From Rhabditoides inermis (taxonomy: Eukaryota; Nematoda; Chromadorea; Rhabditida; Rhabditidae): a DNA stretch of 64,000 bases. Position 1 is the first letter of the stretch, and each line of letters starts with the position of its first letter. The position numbers and the translations under genes were made by a program. Below the pieces are notes generated by a model. That model was not told the origin of the DNA. It saw only the letters and a list, made by a program, of their open reading frames with translations, and made no database searches. Of this stretch, positions 11,788 to 25,300 are shown one piece after another. The stretch covers positions 815,501-879,500 of the forward strand of contig CAWZYM010000151.1 of assembly GCA_963966185.1 (NCBI GenBank), given 5' to 3'.

Positions 11788-12738
11788 TCCCTCCAATCAA
11801 TCAATAAATCCATACCTTGACGTCGAACGCCTTCCGGTGCAGTTCGAAAACGAGGTCGACGGCGGGCGGGCAGAAAGTGGCGGCAGATGTGAGCCTGAAG
11901 GAGTGATGCATTACAAATGTTTCAAAAATTCCGATGTTTCGAAACACACAATATACATATCAACATGTGAATACATTAGTGTTGAAAAAGCGGTAGACCA
12001 ATGTCAGAGTGCGTATGTGTCTCTTATTCACTTCCTAATCCCTAAGCAAACAAATACTTCGATCACTCGCATCCGGAACTGGTCACTTCGCGATGTTCAC
12101 GCCCATCTACCATGAACAGTCAGGACTCGCGCCACACTGTTCCAGCCAAGGAGCCCCAATACCCCACTGTAGGATTGTGTGTGCGTCCAGATAACCCATC
12201 ATGCTACCATTGTATGTACATGTCGGAATCAGGCTGATAAACAAACAACAACTTCGATCACATTATCAAGCTGAGCAGAACAGAATAATCGCTACCAAAC
12301 CCTAACTACAAAAACACCTTCATTCACAAGGCACCGGGAATGCGTAAATCGCCTCGAAAAAAATCCACTGACGCACCACGTCCCACTCATTCCTTGGCGA
12401 ACTTGTGCAGAAAGTACTTATACATGTATTTATACAAAAAAAAACATTTTTCCACCAACCTCGGCAGCCGGACGATGCGGAAGTAGCCGTGGAACTTGTC
12501 CAGCGAGGGCAGCTGCTTCTTCTCTTCGTCCGAGATGGCCTGCAAGGAATCGCTCTCTCTCTCTCTCTCTCTCTCCCTCTCTCTCTCCCTCTCTTCTTCT
12601 CTCTCTCCTTCTTTCCCTCCATCCTCCTCTCACCTGCAGTCTGAAGTACACATCGGCCGACACCTCCAATTGCCGCGCGAGCAGTGGGGTGAGCCCGGGC
12701 GAGTGAACGGTGGCCTCAAAGACAATACACTGATAAAT

Positions 12739-12770
<32 letters not shown>

Positions 12771-15700
12771 TTTATCCGGAATCGTTATATCTGAATATGA
12801 CAACACAATCATAATGATATGAAGCATACAGTAGTGCCTAAGATGCTAGATACATAATAGGCTAACGCCGGGAAAAGACAGGTAGGCTGACAAGGTTAGT
12901 GGTGGGAAGACGATACTTGACCGATAATCATTCCTGGACCATTAGAGTACCATTCTTGACGTGAAGAGCTCCGGGGTTTCCTTTGCTCCATGCCAGTTAG
13001 TATCTCCTCGCGCCATAGCTGCTTCCATATGAGGTGGTACTTCCCGCCGCCTCACTGGTTACTCGGGAAGGATTCTTGTCGATGACCGATCATTTGGCGG
13101 CGGTGGGCGAAATGAGGACCCGACCGCACACCGCGGGGAAAAGAAGAAGAATCTGATAAATATGACATTGCAAATCGAAAGCTGCGAGGTGACTCACCTC
13201 ACCACTTGCCATATGTATATGATTGTTGATTGCCTATGATTGCCGTCTAACTTCGAATTACTTGGGATATGAACTCACGACGACGACGACGTATGCGTGT
13301 CGCATGAGCTGGGGCAGCTCTGCCAGCAGGCGGGGCAGACACGCGGGGTCGGACCAGAGAGGCCCGCCCAGGCCGGAGAGGGCCACGCGCAGCAGACGCT
13401 TCTTGCCGCCCTGCGAGCAGACAATGGCGATGGACAACACGGAGGACAACCATAAGACTATAGTCCATGATCTTGCGAAAATAAAGGGTACTGTAAAAGA
13501 AGAATTCTCCTGGAATGCAAAAATAAGACAGTAAGAAAGTAATGACAGTACTGTTCGAGAATATGTAAGGTATTTGCAGAGATGTATGGAAAGCGATACT
13601 AACGTGATTTCTGCATTGTAAGTTGTAAGTTTCACATCGATAATAACTTTGGTGGATGTGGAAGTGGAACAATGGCAACTGACGTTGTCAGCTAACATAA
13701 TATAATCACTCTCAATACCAAACTCGATTGTGAGATCGCATGGAGAAAAGTAAATAAGACTAACAAGTAGTCCGTGCCTACCTTGACCCTCTTGCTGTAC
13801 TCATCGCGGGTGAGAAGGGCGCGGAGATGGGAGAGGAGAGATGAGTAGGAGAGGGGCTGAAACGCATTTCTAATAGACATCGTAAACTATTGGCATGAGC
13901 GAGTAGTGAAGGAATGACAAGTGACAAGTGACACAGAGAGAGAGAGAGAGTGTGGCGAAGAATACCCACTCACCTCTCCCTTCTCGGGCCACTGCATCCG
14001 CTCGCACTGCTCCAGCACCTCCGGCGGACACGTCCTGCCCAGGTCGAAGCGGTTCTTCGACGAGGAGACGGACGAGTTCACCTGGTGATGAGGATGAGGG
14101 TGTATGAGTTATGTGGGCTCGAGGAATGAACTTACATGACAACCACTGGAATTGAGCACAACACGAGGTGAGGAGAACTATGAACTGCGTGGGAGGTAAT
14201 GATATTGAATACGAGAAACCCAATAAAACGGTTCACCGCAATGTGAAACATATTCCAACGGACCGGCACAAGACCAGTCTGACCTGCGGGACGGCCGAGT
14301 AGCGGAAGGCGATCTTCATGGCCGGATCGGGCTGCATGGGGTTGCGGGGGCGAGCGGGAGCCCCGGCTGGAGATGTTCCACTGTCCTCTATCCGCGCCGG
14401 CAACTGCCCCAGCCACTCGCCGCCCACTGTGAGCAGTCCGTGCTGGTGGTACGCGCCCTCCGCTGCAAGACAACTCCATTAACATCGCTGTAACCAGAAT
14501 TTATCGGTAATCCATGCTGATAGATAGACATTATAGAAAACTGACCCAGAAAGAGGCGTACGAGGACGTCTGCGTATGCGCGCGAGTGAGTCTCATCGAG
14601 GACGACGAGCGACGTGTTCGGCACCGCCCCACCCACCAGCGAGTCCAGCGAACTGTTGCCTACAGATCAAATTGATTCATTTAAAAGATTCCTTATTTGG
14701 GAACTGTAGCCTACACACTCAGGAAAAGTGCGTATCGGGTACGGTATACTCGCGCTGGTGCCGTATATACGCACCGGGTATGGCATAATCGTACCCGGCG
14801 CCGTACCGTCCTTGCTGGTACGGCACAAACGTGTCGTACCCGATGCGGCAGATGCGCACGCGGTGCCGTAACGATGACGGAACGCGTAGAAAACGCGAAA
14901 ACAAGTGGGCGCAGACTGCGCGACTTGTCTGTCAATCGAGAGAATGTTACTCTCGTGACCGGCTGCTACTATGTCAAATGTTTCTTGTTTTTTCAATGTT
15001 AAATTTTGTGTTTCCGAATCTATGCTGTCCCAACGTCATGTTTTCCGTTCGCTTATGCTGGCTTGCTAATCTAGTATGACTTTTTTTAAGTTTAGTTTAT
15101 GGGTGACTACCGAACTTCGCGCCGGCACTCATGCACTTATGCGCCGCATGCCGCATCTCTGGCCACAAGATGTGACAAGGTGAGATTTCATAGTATTCCT
15201 CGTTTGTTTGTTTATCAGCCTGATTCCGACATGTACATACAATGGTAGCATGATGGGTTATCTGGAAGCACACAATCCTACAACGGGGTATTGGGGCTCC
15301 TTGGCTGGGACAGTGCGGCGCGAGTCCTGACTGTTCATGATAGATGGGCGTGAACATCGCGAAGTGACCAGTTCCGGATGCGAGGCGTGGTAGAAGATCT
15401 TGAAAGACTGCCGCCGCCGATGGTAGGGCTCTCAGAGAGTGAGAGTGGGTTCACGCACCCCACCGGGAGGTAGTGGAATTCGGTAGAACAATTGCCCGCG
15501 AGGGGACACGAACCAGCGACCGTTCACTTAGCAAGCTGTGACGCTATCCACTTGGCCAACCCGGCCCCATTCCTCGTAAATCCAATTACTACAACAATGT
15601 TTCAGAAGCTGCTAGGACTGAAGTACCGGGGACGTTCAAGCGAGCACGCCCGAAAATTATCAAGTTCAAGCCTTCAAGCTCAAGCCCGACAACTTCTGCT

Positions 15701-16110
15701 CGAGAATGAAGAACGCAATATATGCAGTTGCCTGTGAAAGCTATCTACTGAAATTTGTATGGCCATTTATGTACTCAATTCAGAAATAAAGTGTTGTGGC
15801 GATCAACGTGTCGATCGATATTTGACAAAGGTGAATGAAAAGGGCAGCGCATCGGATACCGCATACTCGTACCGGGTGCCGTACACAAAAGCGTACTCGC
15901 ACCGGGTACGGCAAGTCGTACGGAATCGGGTACGCATTTGGGTACCGCGCCCGGTACGAGTATGCGGTGCCCGGTGCGGGGTTCTCCTATGCATTCAATA
16001 CTAATAATAAAAAGATTACTATCATGACGAAACTCACCGGAGCTGGTCTCGAGGTGGCGGCCTTTCGATGTGCAACCCGCGATCTGCACCGCGTCCCCGA
16101 AGTTCATCAT
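11631..16110 (-). CDS. ELP4: Elongator complex subunit ELP4
   Basis: ELP4 is the RecA-like subunit of the Elongator ELP456 hexamer, which supports tRNA wobble-uridine modification. Ten exons in phase: 16110-16038, 14659-14546, 14462-14284, 14081-13974, 13856-13782, 13410-13279, 12729-12634, 12539-12460, 11894-11816 and 11747-11631, giving 350 aa. Family marks in order: SSLDSLVGGAVPNTSLVVLD (degenerate P-loop region), RLFLAEGAYHQ (FLAEG), MKIAFRYS, ALSGLGGPLWS, KFHGYFRIVRLPRL, ELHRKAFDVK, LHLPPAL and a GCGAMLDQF end. Length is below that of human ELP4 as I recall it (about 420). The start of exon 7 is ambiguous between 12729 and 12714; both keep the frame. Intron 1 is 1.4 kb and carries a SINE-like element and GC arrays. 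Transcription diverges from the membrane-protein gene at 16596. Confidence 0.93.
12065..12245 (+). mobile_element. SINE-like repeat, headless copy
   Basis: About 180 bp nearly identical, in reverse complement, to 15202-15385. Shared words include GATGTTCACGCCCATCTA and ACATGTCGGAATCAGGCTGA. It ends in an AAACAAACAAC tail and lacks the tRNA-like head. It lies in an ELP4 intron, antisense to ELP4. Confidence 0.8.
12730..13278. other. ELP4 intron with (CAAT)n tract
   Basis: 549 bp without recognisable exon. 12740-12768 is a (CAAT)n tract followed by CGTTTATCCGGAAT, which looks like the 3' tail of a minus-oriented short retroelement. 12990-13130 is GC-richer but shows no family resemblance. Confidence 0.5.
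14728..14885. repeat. Degenerate GTACCGGGTACGG array (copy 1)
   Basis: About 160 bp of irregular reiterations of TACCGGGT, GCCGTACC and ATACGCACC. No fixed period. It lies in ELP4 intron 1. A second array with the same vocabulary lies at 15848-15982. Confidence 0.8.
15202..15560 (-). mobile_element. Candidate tRNA-derived SINE, full-length copy
   Basis: Read on the minus strand, a tRNA-like head has an A-box-like GGCCAAGTGGATAGCG and a B-box-like GGTTCGTGTCC (about 15485-15555). An unrelated body of about 290 bp follows, shared with 12065-12245, and then an (AAAC)n tail at 15202-15215. Head, body and simple tail are the layout of a Pol III SINE. Target duplications were not resolved. Confidence 0.65.
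15848..15982. repeat. Degenerate GTACCGGGTACGG array (copy 2)
   Basis: Same word set as 14728-14885 (ACCGGGTGCCGTAC, GGTACCGCGCCCGGTACG). It sits 56 bp from ELP4 exon 1. Confidence 0.8.
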
Positions 16111-16595
16111 CTTGGTTGTGATGTTTACAAAATTACAAAAAGACTACAACAAAAATAAATAAATACAACAGCTGATGTTGTGAGCGGCGCGCGTTTTCCT
16201 AAAATGTACGGTAATTCGCATCAGCGCGCTCCATCGCACATCAGCTGATGTCTCACTCGATTTTTATTTGTTTTCTTCTTTCTCTCTCTCCATCGTCTGC
16301 CGCCGCGGTTTCCATGTTATTCTCGTTTTGGCCACTCGCATTATACACATCTTGCCAATTCCGCCGCCAAATTGTGTTTGCACGTCTGTGACTCACTAGA
16401 AACAGCGAAAACACGACGCTCGCCTCGCCTCGTGTATTGACGTTGATCGGTGGTGAGAGAGAAACATGCGTGGATAGTTTACAGTGAACGAGAGTGAGAG
16501 AGAGAACGCGCGCCTAACTAATATCGATCAGCGCGCGACTGTAGAGAGGTGATCGCACTGGCTGAGCGGGAGGTGCGGAGAGCTGAGCAGCAGCC
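16111..16595. promoter_or_regulatory. Shared upstream region of ELP4 and the membrane-protein gene
   Basis: The start codons of ELP4 (minus) and the gene at 16596 (plus) face away from each other across 485 bp. The stretch holds GC-rich and CpG-containing segments (16185-16240, 16425-16530) and a repeated CATCAGCTGATG-type palindrome (16170 and 16240). A bidirectional promoter is an inference from layout. Confidence 0.5.
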
Positions 16596-17511
16596 ATGAA
16601 GTGGTTCTGCTTCCTCTTCTGGTTCGTATGGCGACTGGTGCTCGCCTGCCTCGCCCACTTCAACTGGTACGGTTTCATGTTTGTCACAATACAATACGCC
16701 TATCAAGTTTATTATGTTACAATCAGGAGTGTGGCGATGTACACGAACTGCATCTATTTCTCTATGTGGAAGAGCTACGATCTACTCTGGTTCTGGATGC
16801 ATCTCATGCTCTGTTCCTGCTTCAAGTCGCTCAGACGGTCAGTGCATAAATTTAGAATTTGTAGAACGTATCTACATTTCAAAATACGTAAATAGGTGAT
16901 CGCGGTTCCGATTTTCGGACAGATACGTTTCATTCTGCCATTATCCCGCACAATTTATTTTCAGTTTAATATGCCGACTTTCCCACCTAAAGTTCAATAC
17001 TTCCAGTGAAAACTATCTGATCGTGTGGTGCAATCTGATCATCAAGCGATGCACCACCTACCCACATCACTCGTTCCGGGTGAGTCATTGGAGATGAATA
17101 GACAGGATGTACTCTACTCGTTATCTCCCTTTTGTTTTTGTTCAATGTATATGCTACACTCTGTGGTGTGTACTACTGCCTGGGAATCATCAATGCACTT
17201 GTTTCGGAGACAACATACCACATACCATTGCGCGTATGTTTCAGGCGTACACAACCTGAAGCAGTACATTGTGCTAGATAATTATGAAAGTTCACCCTTG
17301 CGCATATTCTATCAATTCCCAGTCAGCCTGGCTCCTGTAGAAGAAGAGTCCATATGAAAAAAAATCAAACTATCGGTTATTTATTGATTGATTGAATTGC
17401 AGGAGATCTACCTTGCTCTCTACGGCGGTGTGGGCACGAAGGCGGAGCGCGCACTGGAGAGGATACAGACACTGGAGAGGAGGGACCAGGAGAGGGCGAG
17501 CAGGCGGTGGG

Positions 17512-17548
<37 letters not shown>

Positions 17549-20500
17549 GAGAGGAGAGAGCAGAGGGAGAGAAATGGGAAAGAGGCAGAGAGAGAGAGAG
17601 AGAGAGAGAAAGAGATTGGAGAGGACAGAGGGAGAGAAATGGGAGAGAGAGAGAGACTCCCCATGCAGTGCGCAGCGCATCCGCAGCTCTGATGTGGACG
17701 CCTCCTCCTCCTCTTCTGACGAGGAGGATCCGGACGCCGAACCCTACGTCTACCAGTACAAGCCGCCCGCATTGTCAGTCACTATAGTGGTTGAAATATT
17801 TAAAATATTGACAAATTCAAACCGTGATTATTACCAATCTAAACACCATACAAGTCATTTCACATAGAAACGTATAAGTGATGATTAATATGTTTTCATA
17901 TAATCCGTACATTGCAGCCTGACGGCGGCTGCTCCGTCCTTGCCGGAAGTGTTGGAGGAGGAGGAGAGGGAGTGCAGGAAGTACGCCTATGTGGGGGAGG
18001 CGGAGCAGAATGGGAGAGAGACGGGCGAGAAGGATGTGGAGAGGGGTGGGTGCTTGCAATATATGTTGTTATTGTTGTTTTTGAAGAATAAGTTCCTTGA
18101 AACGTAAATACGTAGATTTTCTCATATGTATTTATGAACGGATAGATGAGGGTGGTGGGTGCTCGCAGTTTTCTACTTTTATTGTTTTCTATGCATATGA
18201 TTCATTGACTTCTATATTTTTCACCTTGAAATAGTATTCACCGCGAAACGTAGATTGTCTCATACGTTTATGAACGAAAGAAGACATGTAAGGAGGGTAA
18301 AGTGGTAAGTGGCAAAGATCCTGAATTTATATTCTGAATATTTTTTGGATGTAGTAAGTACCTTGAAATGTAGATTGTGATTGTCTTATAATTTTTTTAG
18401 AGAGAAACTCGTACATCAAGTGTTTCTAGGTTCTCCGTCCGGCGTGCGCTATCCCTCTCTGGAAGAGGAGCAGGCGGGAGGAGAAGGAGCAGAGGGAGCA
18501 GCCACGTCTCCCACCTCCACCTCCGCTGCTGCGCCCAACGGAGACGACAGCGGAGAGGTACGGTGGAACTGGGATACTGTAGACATGATTACATGATATA
18601 CGATACCGTAGCGGTATCCGCACTATCATTCTGTAGCTGTAGGAACGATACACCACCGTGTACTGTAGGCATGACATACCGTAGCCGCACCGTGTATCGT
18701 CCGTCCACTGTAATCCGTTTTAGCCCACTAACACAGACCCAGAGATTCTGCGGTTCAAAGTCGAGGTAGCAGCCATGCTTCTCTCTCCCCCCTGATTGTA
18801 TTGTGATAGTGATAGTGTTAGTGTTAGTACCGTGATTCCTTCGTTGACCGTGCACCCGTGCTCCTATCCTATGGCATGTGGTTTCGGGGGCGCGAGGCGA
18901 TGTCTACTGTCGTCTGCCCGCCGCCTCTCCTCTCCTGTGACGCCGTCCTTTCAGGAGTCTGACGGCAGCGGCAGCAACGCGCGCAGTTGGCTCCTGAAGG
19001 TGCCCGGTGCGAAGGCTATCAAGACGAGGTGGGTGCTTCATATTACTGTTACATGAACTCATTACTACATTAATTCACTCGCAACTACTAACAGAGAATT
19101 TTTCGTAAATGTTTGACACGGAATATGGGAAAGTGTTGAAACATATTTCTTCATAATAAATATTCGTAAATGGTAACGCGTGAACAAAAACGACAAAATA
19201 CGTGCAATGTGATTCAAAATGCCATATTCCATCTACCCAGGCTGGCTCGCGGGAAGGCTGCCAACCGCGGCTCGTCGACATCTGTCCCATCTGCGGGGGG
19301 AGGAGAGAAGGGGGAAGGGGAGCAGCCCGACAGGCCGGGGGCAGACGGGGAGAGGTGGGTGGAGAGAGGATGGTACGAAAGGAGTGATCGAGTGAGAAAG
19401 TGGGAAGATGTTGGTTTGATGGAGGAGAAGGAGGAAGGAGTGCAAACAGGTATTTCTGGTTCTGATAGAAATAAAAAGGGGAAGGAGTGTGGAGTGGAAG
19501 AAAATGAAGTCTTTCAATGTTTTGTTTCTGCGAATTATATGCACCACGTTGTCTACGGATTTTGGAGGAAATCATTTCGTCCAATTATCTGTCATTGTTC
19601 TTTGCAATGCCTATCCAAAATCAAAATACTGACATTCTAAAAATATATTTATTGAAAAGACAACTTTGCAGTATACTGAAATATTTTATTGTGTGATTCG
19701 TGAAAAGAACGATACTTCATTCTTCATTTTCCATAGTGATATCAGAAAACGGGGGTGGGGAGAGAAAGAGTCCGCTCGTTCAGCGTGTCCACATGGGCGC
19801 GTATCCGCGGCGCCCTTCCCTCTATGCCTTCCATCCCCCGCGTCTCCAACCCATTCAACAGAAGTGTCAGCCAGGACGCAGATGGAACAGGTCGGCTGGT
19901 TTATGACGTGAAGTTATCTGGTATGGAGTGTTAAATTGTTTGTTTTTTTTGTGTGAAAGGCAGAAAAAGCTTTTTGTCATTTAATGCAACACAAATTTTT
20001 CTTTAAAAAGTACTTGCGTAAAGAGATGATCTTTGTCTTATGCCAATGCAGCAAAAGCACATACATAAAACGTTTACAAATACTAACACAAACCTGCACC
20101 TCTCTCTCCTCTCTTTCTCTCTTCTCTCTCATATTTCTTACTTGATCCTTACTCTCTGTTCAATTGTACATCGTTGTGTTCACTGGTTAGTTTCAACAGA
20201 ACATTTCAGAATGCGCAGGTTTGTGTTAGTATTTGTAAACGTTTTATGCATGTGCTTTTGCTGCATTGGCATAAGACAAAGATCATCTCTTTACGCAAGT
20301 ACTTTTTAAAGAAAGTATATGTACTTTTGTTAAATTTCATAGAAATTCTTAATATGTGCTGAATTACGACTATACATCTGGATTCTCTTTCGAAAAGTAC
20401 AGGAGTAAAAAGGAGTGGTTTGTTTTGATCTAATTCAACAAAAGCACATGCATATTTTTTTCTTCGCAGCTGACTAAAATTTCAAAACAAACCTGCTCTT

Positions 20501-21219
20501 TCAAACGATGTACTATGAAATGTTTCATAACTATGAAATGTGTGATTTTTGATCAGATATACGCATGCAAATGCATAAAAATTTAACAACAAAAAGGTCT
20601 TTTATTTTAAATTATTATAGTACATATTACAATTACATATGTTCGCTTTTTTCATCGATTAGAAAGAGCAGGTTTGTTTTGAAATTTTAGTCAGCTGCGA
20701 AGAAAAAAATATGCATGTGCTTTTGTTGAATTAGATCAAAACAAACCACTCCTTTTTACTCCTGTACTTTTCGAAAGAGAATGGATGTCCTTTTCTCAAA
20801 TTTCGAAGAAATTTTGTACATTAGATAACGAAAATACATATTACAAACTCACTAGTCAGAATGTCATGCTATAAAGATACAAATAACTTACAATTTACAA
20901 TACTCACAATTAACAATTCACAAATACACAGACATAGTAACAGTCACTGATAACAGTCACGTCAGTAACTTGAAAATCTTCGAAAACTAGTACACTGACG
21001 TATCCAAACTGGAGAGTCTTCGAAAACGTAGTCAGAATCAGGAAACGAACAGCCTGGTCGGATCGCTCATTGACGATTGATGCGCTCTATTTCGCTTATC
21101 TAATAGCCCTCTCTCTCACTCTTTCCCCCCTCTCTCTCTTTCTCTCTCTTTCTCTATCACTCGCCCTTCTCTTTTTCTTTCCTCTCTCTATCACTCCCTC
21201 TCATTATCTCTCCTTCTCC

Positions 21220-21257
<38 letters not shown>

Positions 21258-22292
21258 TTTCTATCTCTCTCTTTCTCAATCTCTTTCTCTCTCCTCTTTA
21301 TCTCCCCTCTCTATCACTTTTTCTTTCTCTCTCTCGTTCTCTCTCTCAGAGCATATTGTGTTTTATTCTCCGCTTGAACACTCTCTTTTTCTACCCTCAC
21401 TGTTCTCTCTAGACACAGAAAGACAATCTTCAGATTTTGAGCTAATGAACCTTCGGTCATGAATAGCCGGACTGGGTGCGTTGAACTGAACTCAGCTAGC
21501 TTTCTTATACGGTTATTTTCCTGTGTTTCTGGTATTACTGTTCGAACTGAGGAGTTGCACAGAGAACAAAACAGCGTCATCCGGCCTGCTTTCTGCAATT
21601 CGCACGTTTTCTAACCGGCAAGTCGGTAAGAGAACATGCGCTCTCTCACTCTCACACTCTCTCTCGCCGAGATCGTTCGATCAGATAACAGGCCGGCTGC
21701 CCAGTCACTCGCCAGTGGACATGAGAGAGTGCGCAGAGAGTGTGCGCTCGCAAGAGACGCCAGAGACGGCGCGCGATCGATCCGACACGAGAGTGGGTGA
21801 GCGAAGGGCGGGGCATGCGCTCGGCCAATCAGTTTTCACCGGCAAGAGGCCGAGAGACCAATAAGCGCAGAGTGCAGTGGGCGGAGCTTACGTGATGCAC
21901 ACCGTCGTCGCCGCCGCCGCCGCCGTCGTAAACACGTTTAGTGGCAAAGCGGGAGAGAGCGAGAGAGAGGCTGTTCTGGGCGCCGCAACCGATATTTATT
22001 CAACAAATCATACTCATAGGTCTTACAAAATGATACCCTAACACATAACACACTCTAATGAAGTATATTGTATTATGATAGCCAAATAGCGTGTGGATTG
22101 GGAGTGGCGCGCTGCGCGCGCCACAGATCATAACAAACGGGCGGCGCTGGCGCGCCGCCCCTAATTATATCAACAACTAATGTATTCCTCTCCCTCTGTT
22201 CTTTCTTCCCCTCTGTTCTTTCTTTCTCCCTCCGTTTTCTCCTTCTCTCGCTGTTCTTTCTCTCTCTTTCACTGTTCCTTCTCTCTTTCACT

Positions 22293-22344
<52 letters not shown>

Positions 22345-25300
22345 CTTCTCTCTCTCTGTCTCTCTATTTCTTTCTGATCTTCTTTCTCTATCTCAGCCCT
22401 TTCTCTTCTTACTATCATGTACCACAGATCACACGTTACGTTTCGGATCGCCGTTACGTTTCACAACTCCCACATATTTTCTCACTACTATCCGGAGTCG
22501 CGCCTACTGCGCACCTCCTCCTGATTATTGTTGGCGGGCTCAAAACAATGCAAACCCGGCGCGAGTTAGTTGCTGGCAGCGGCGGGGCGGGCTACACTCA
22601 AAGTGCAAGTTCGGAAGACACCTAAGCCTCTCTAATAGAGAGATTAAGTTTGCGTGGAAACTTATTTGGAACAATACACTGTTTTTTTCTCACGTTTCCT
22701 ATTTATTAGTGGTATTATTGAATCACAATTGTATTTGTATGTTAGAACACATTTTTTGTGAGAAATTTAAATATTATTATTATTATATTTTTTGCAGCGC
22801 TGGACATTCTCCGGCCGGACTACACAAACTCGCGGGACATAGTGGGGTGGGACGAGAAGGCATTCAAGCAGAGGAGACATAGGGAGAAGAGGGAGAAGAA
22901 GGTGGGAGAGAGGGAGAGAGAGAAAAAAGAGATATAATTAGTGGATTCGTCACATCTCAGATATTGGCGTATAGAATTGACAGTATGCAGGTGAGGAGTC
23001 GTTGTTTTAAGAAGCATGATGGATCACAATTAATTTAGCAAAATAGTTTCCAAGTTAACCATTTCTTGAAACATTTTCAGAATGATGATGTATTTTTATA
23101 GAAATGAACATGACCTCAATTATTTCCCATCACTCGATATTTTCTTATTACCTTTTCTTGAAACATATTTTGAGTCTCATTGTGTCTGTATAGAACACTG
23201 ATAGCGTGGTGAGTGGTGACTGATTGGGTGAGGCGGGAGGTTTCGATGACATGTATATCGCTCCCCTTGCAGTCTCTGGAGCGTCGTGTGCGCCGCCGAC
23301 TGAAGGAGGAGCTGCGAGAGGCTGCCCGGATAGAGAGACAGTCGGTCGAATGCATGTTTTGTATCTATAAATTCTCTTTCTCTGTCACTTATGTTTGGAA
23401 AAAAATCTTCCCTCTTTTCTTTCATTTTGAGATATTGCGTGATAAGAGTGAGAAGTAAGGAAAGATTCTTTTTCGTCTGTATTTTGATGCGTGACGCAGT
23501 TTTTCTGCAATGTTCAATCAATCATGCCTTTTGCAGGCGCAAGAAGGTGGCTGACTCGATCGAGTTGATGCTTCAGCTGCTGCGAATGATGACCTCGTTC
23601 GCTATATTGGTACTTTTCAAATCATTTTATCATTTTGGAAATACACTTGCGTTTTGTATGGAATAGGTTTCACTCAATACTTACATAGGTAATAGGGTTC
23701 GCACTTGATGTAGACAAATAATTTCTAGGTTTCACTATGTTCATGTGTAGTATATCATATATTCGATAATAGCATACAACCTCAATAATGGCAAAGCCAA
23801 CCACTTCTCTATTATGGCAAGTGTGTGGGTGCTAATAAAGCGCCATTCAATTTTCTCTGATGAGACAACTCTCTGATGTGAATAACATGTACTGACTACA
23901 ACACGGATGGGCTGGCTGGCTGGTAGCTGGTGACTCGGCGGTATCACCTCGAAATCTAAACACTTCATAAATGCGAGTCCGGATGAATGAAGTGGTGCGT
24001 GTTCAGGTGGGTAACATCCGGAAGACGTTCATCCCGGCGCAGTTCAAGTACCTCAAGCCCGGCCAGCACCCGTACGACAACTACGAGCTGCTCATTCTAT
24101 TCCGGTACGAGAAAGAAACACTTATTTTCTTTTTGTGAGTTTTTAAAGGCGATGAACTAATACCGCAAATCCTATATTTCATAGATTCGTGTAGAGAAGT
24201 GGGTTGAGTTAAAATTTTTTACTTAGTTTGTATAATAGTCTTGCAGTTCGCTCAGGATTTTTCGTTGAAAACATTATCGTGGACAGTTACGATACAGATA
24301 TACTGCATTAAAAGCAAGACGTCCTTGTTTAGCTAGAAAAATATTGTGTGATTACAGTGTCGGTTTGTTTTCAGAAGTCATGCAAGTTTCACCGCCTATG
24401 TAGAACATCCAGAGAAAATTAGGAACAACATACGATGACTAACAAACATGCAGTCTTGCTCATTCTGATAGTTTCACCGCCTACGTAGAAAATCCATGAG
24501 AAAAAAAGCGCAAAACTTCTTTTTGTACAGGAAACCGTTGAATAGGGAAACCGTTGATAATAAAAATTCTATCGCTCTATCACGTGTGTTCTGTACTGAC
24601 AATTGGAATAACATACGACCATACGATGACTAACAAACATGCAGTCTTGCTCGTTCTCTTCCCCACAAGTGATAGAGTGAATTCTATCACCCTATCACTT
24701 GTGTTCTGTACTGACTCCCTCCCCTGCAGGTTCACGACGTTCATGGACGTGTCTATGTTCTGGATCAATGTGATGTGGGTGTACTGCCTGCAGTGGCACC
24801 TCTGCTGTCGGTGAGCCATAACTATTATTACAACTTTTTTGTTTTGTTTTAAAGTGCTGCTGAGTAATTGTGTCAGTCAACACGGTTTATGAAAACTTGC
24901 CATGGTAAGTGAAGAAATACTAATTAATGGGTTCCGATTGAAATAAGCTTCATTATTACGTGAGTTTCCCGGAAAGTTTTTTGAAACAATATCAGATTCG
25001 CATCTCCATGTCAATTCATATATCCCATAAAAATCTTTTTTCCAGCCGGAGCATCGTCTGGTTATTATTAAACTTGTTTGAATTGATCGATGAACGATTG
25101 ATTCCCCGTTTCAGCCTTGGCATCGTCCGTTTCTGGACATGGACGGCCGTGTTGATCGGCGTCGCCTCTGTGGTGATGCTCATTCCGATGCGATTCGCAC
25201 AGGCGCAGATGGACCTCAGCTGGTGGGTGTGTCCTATACCCTATATATATATATACCAGTCGGAGTCGCCCCTACTCCTGGTTATAGTGGCCCAAATAGT

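Noticed and set aside
17241..17357. Possible extra exon (VHNLKQYIVLDNY...) of the membrane-protein gene
   Set aside because: Does not join exon 3 in phase and ends in a stop; exons 3 and 4 join in phase without it.
17388..17867. Arg/Glu-rich open frame of 159 codons
   Set aside because: Runs through a GA microsatellite; the real exons are 17403-17506 and 17669-17773, joined across it.
21070..21462. 130-codon Leu/Ser-rich open frame resembling a membrane protein
   Set aside because: It is a translated CT microsatellite.
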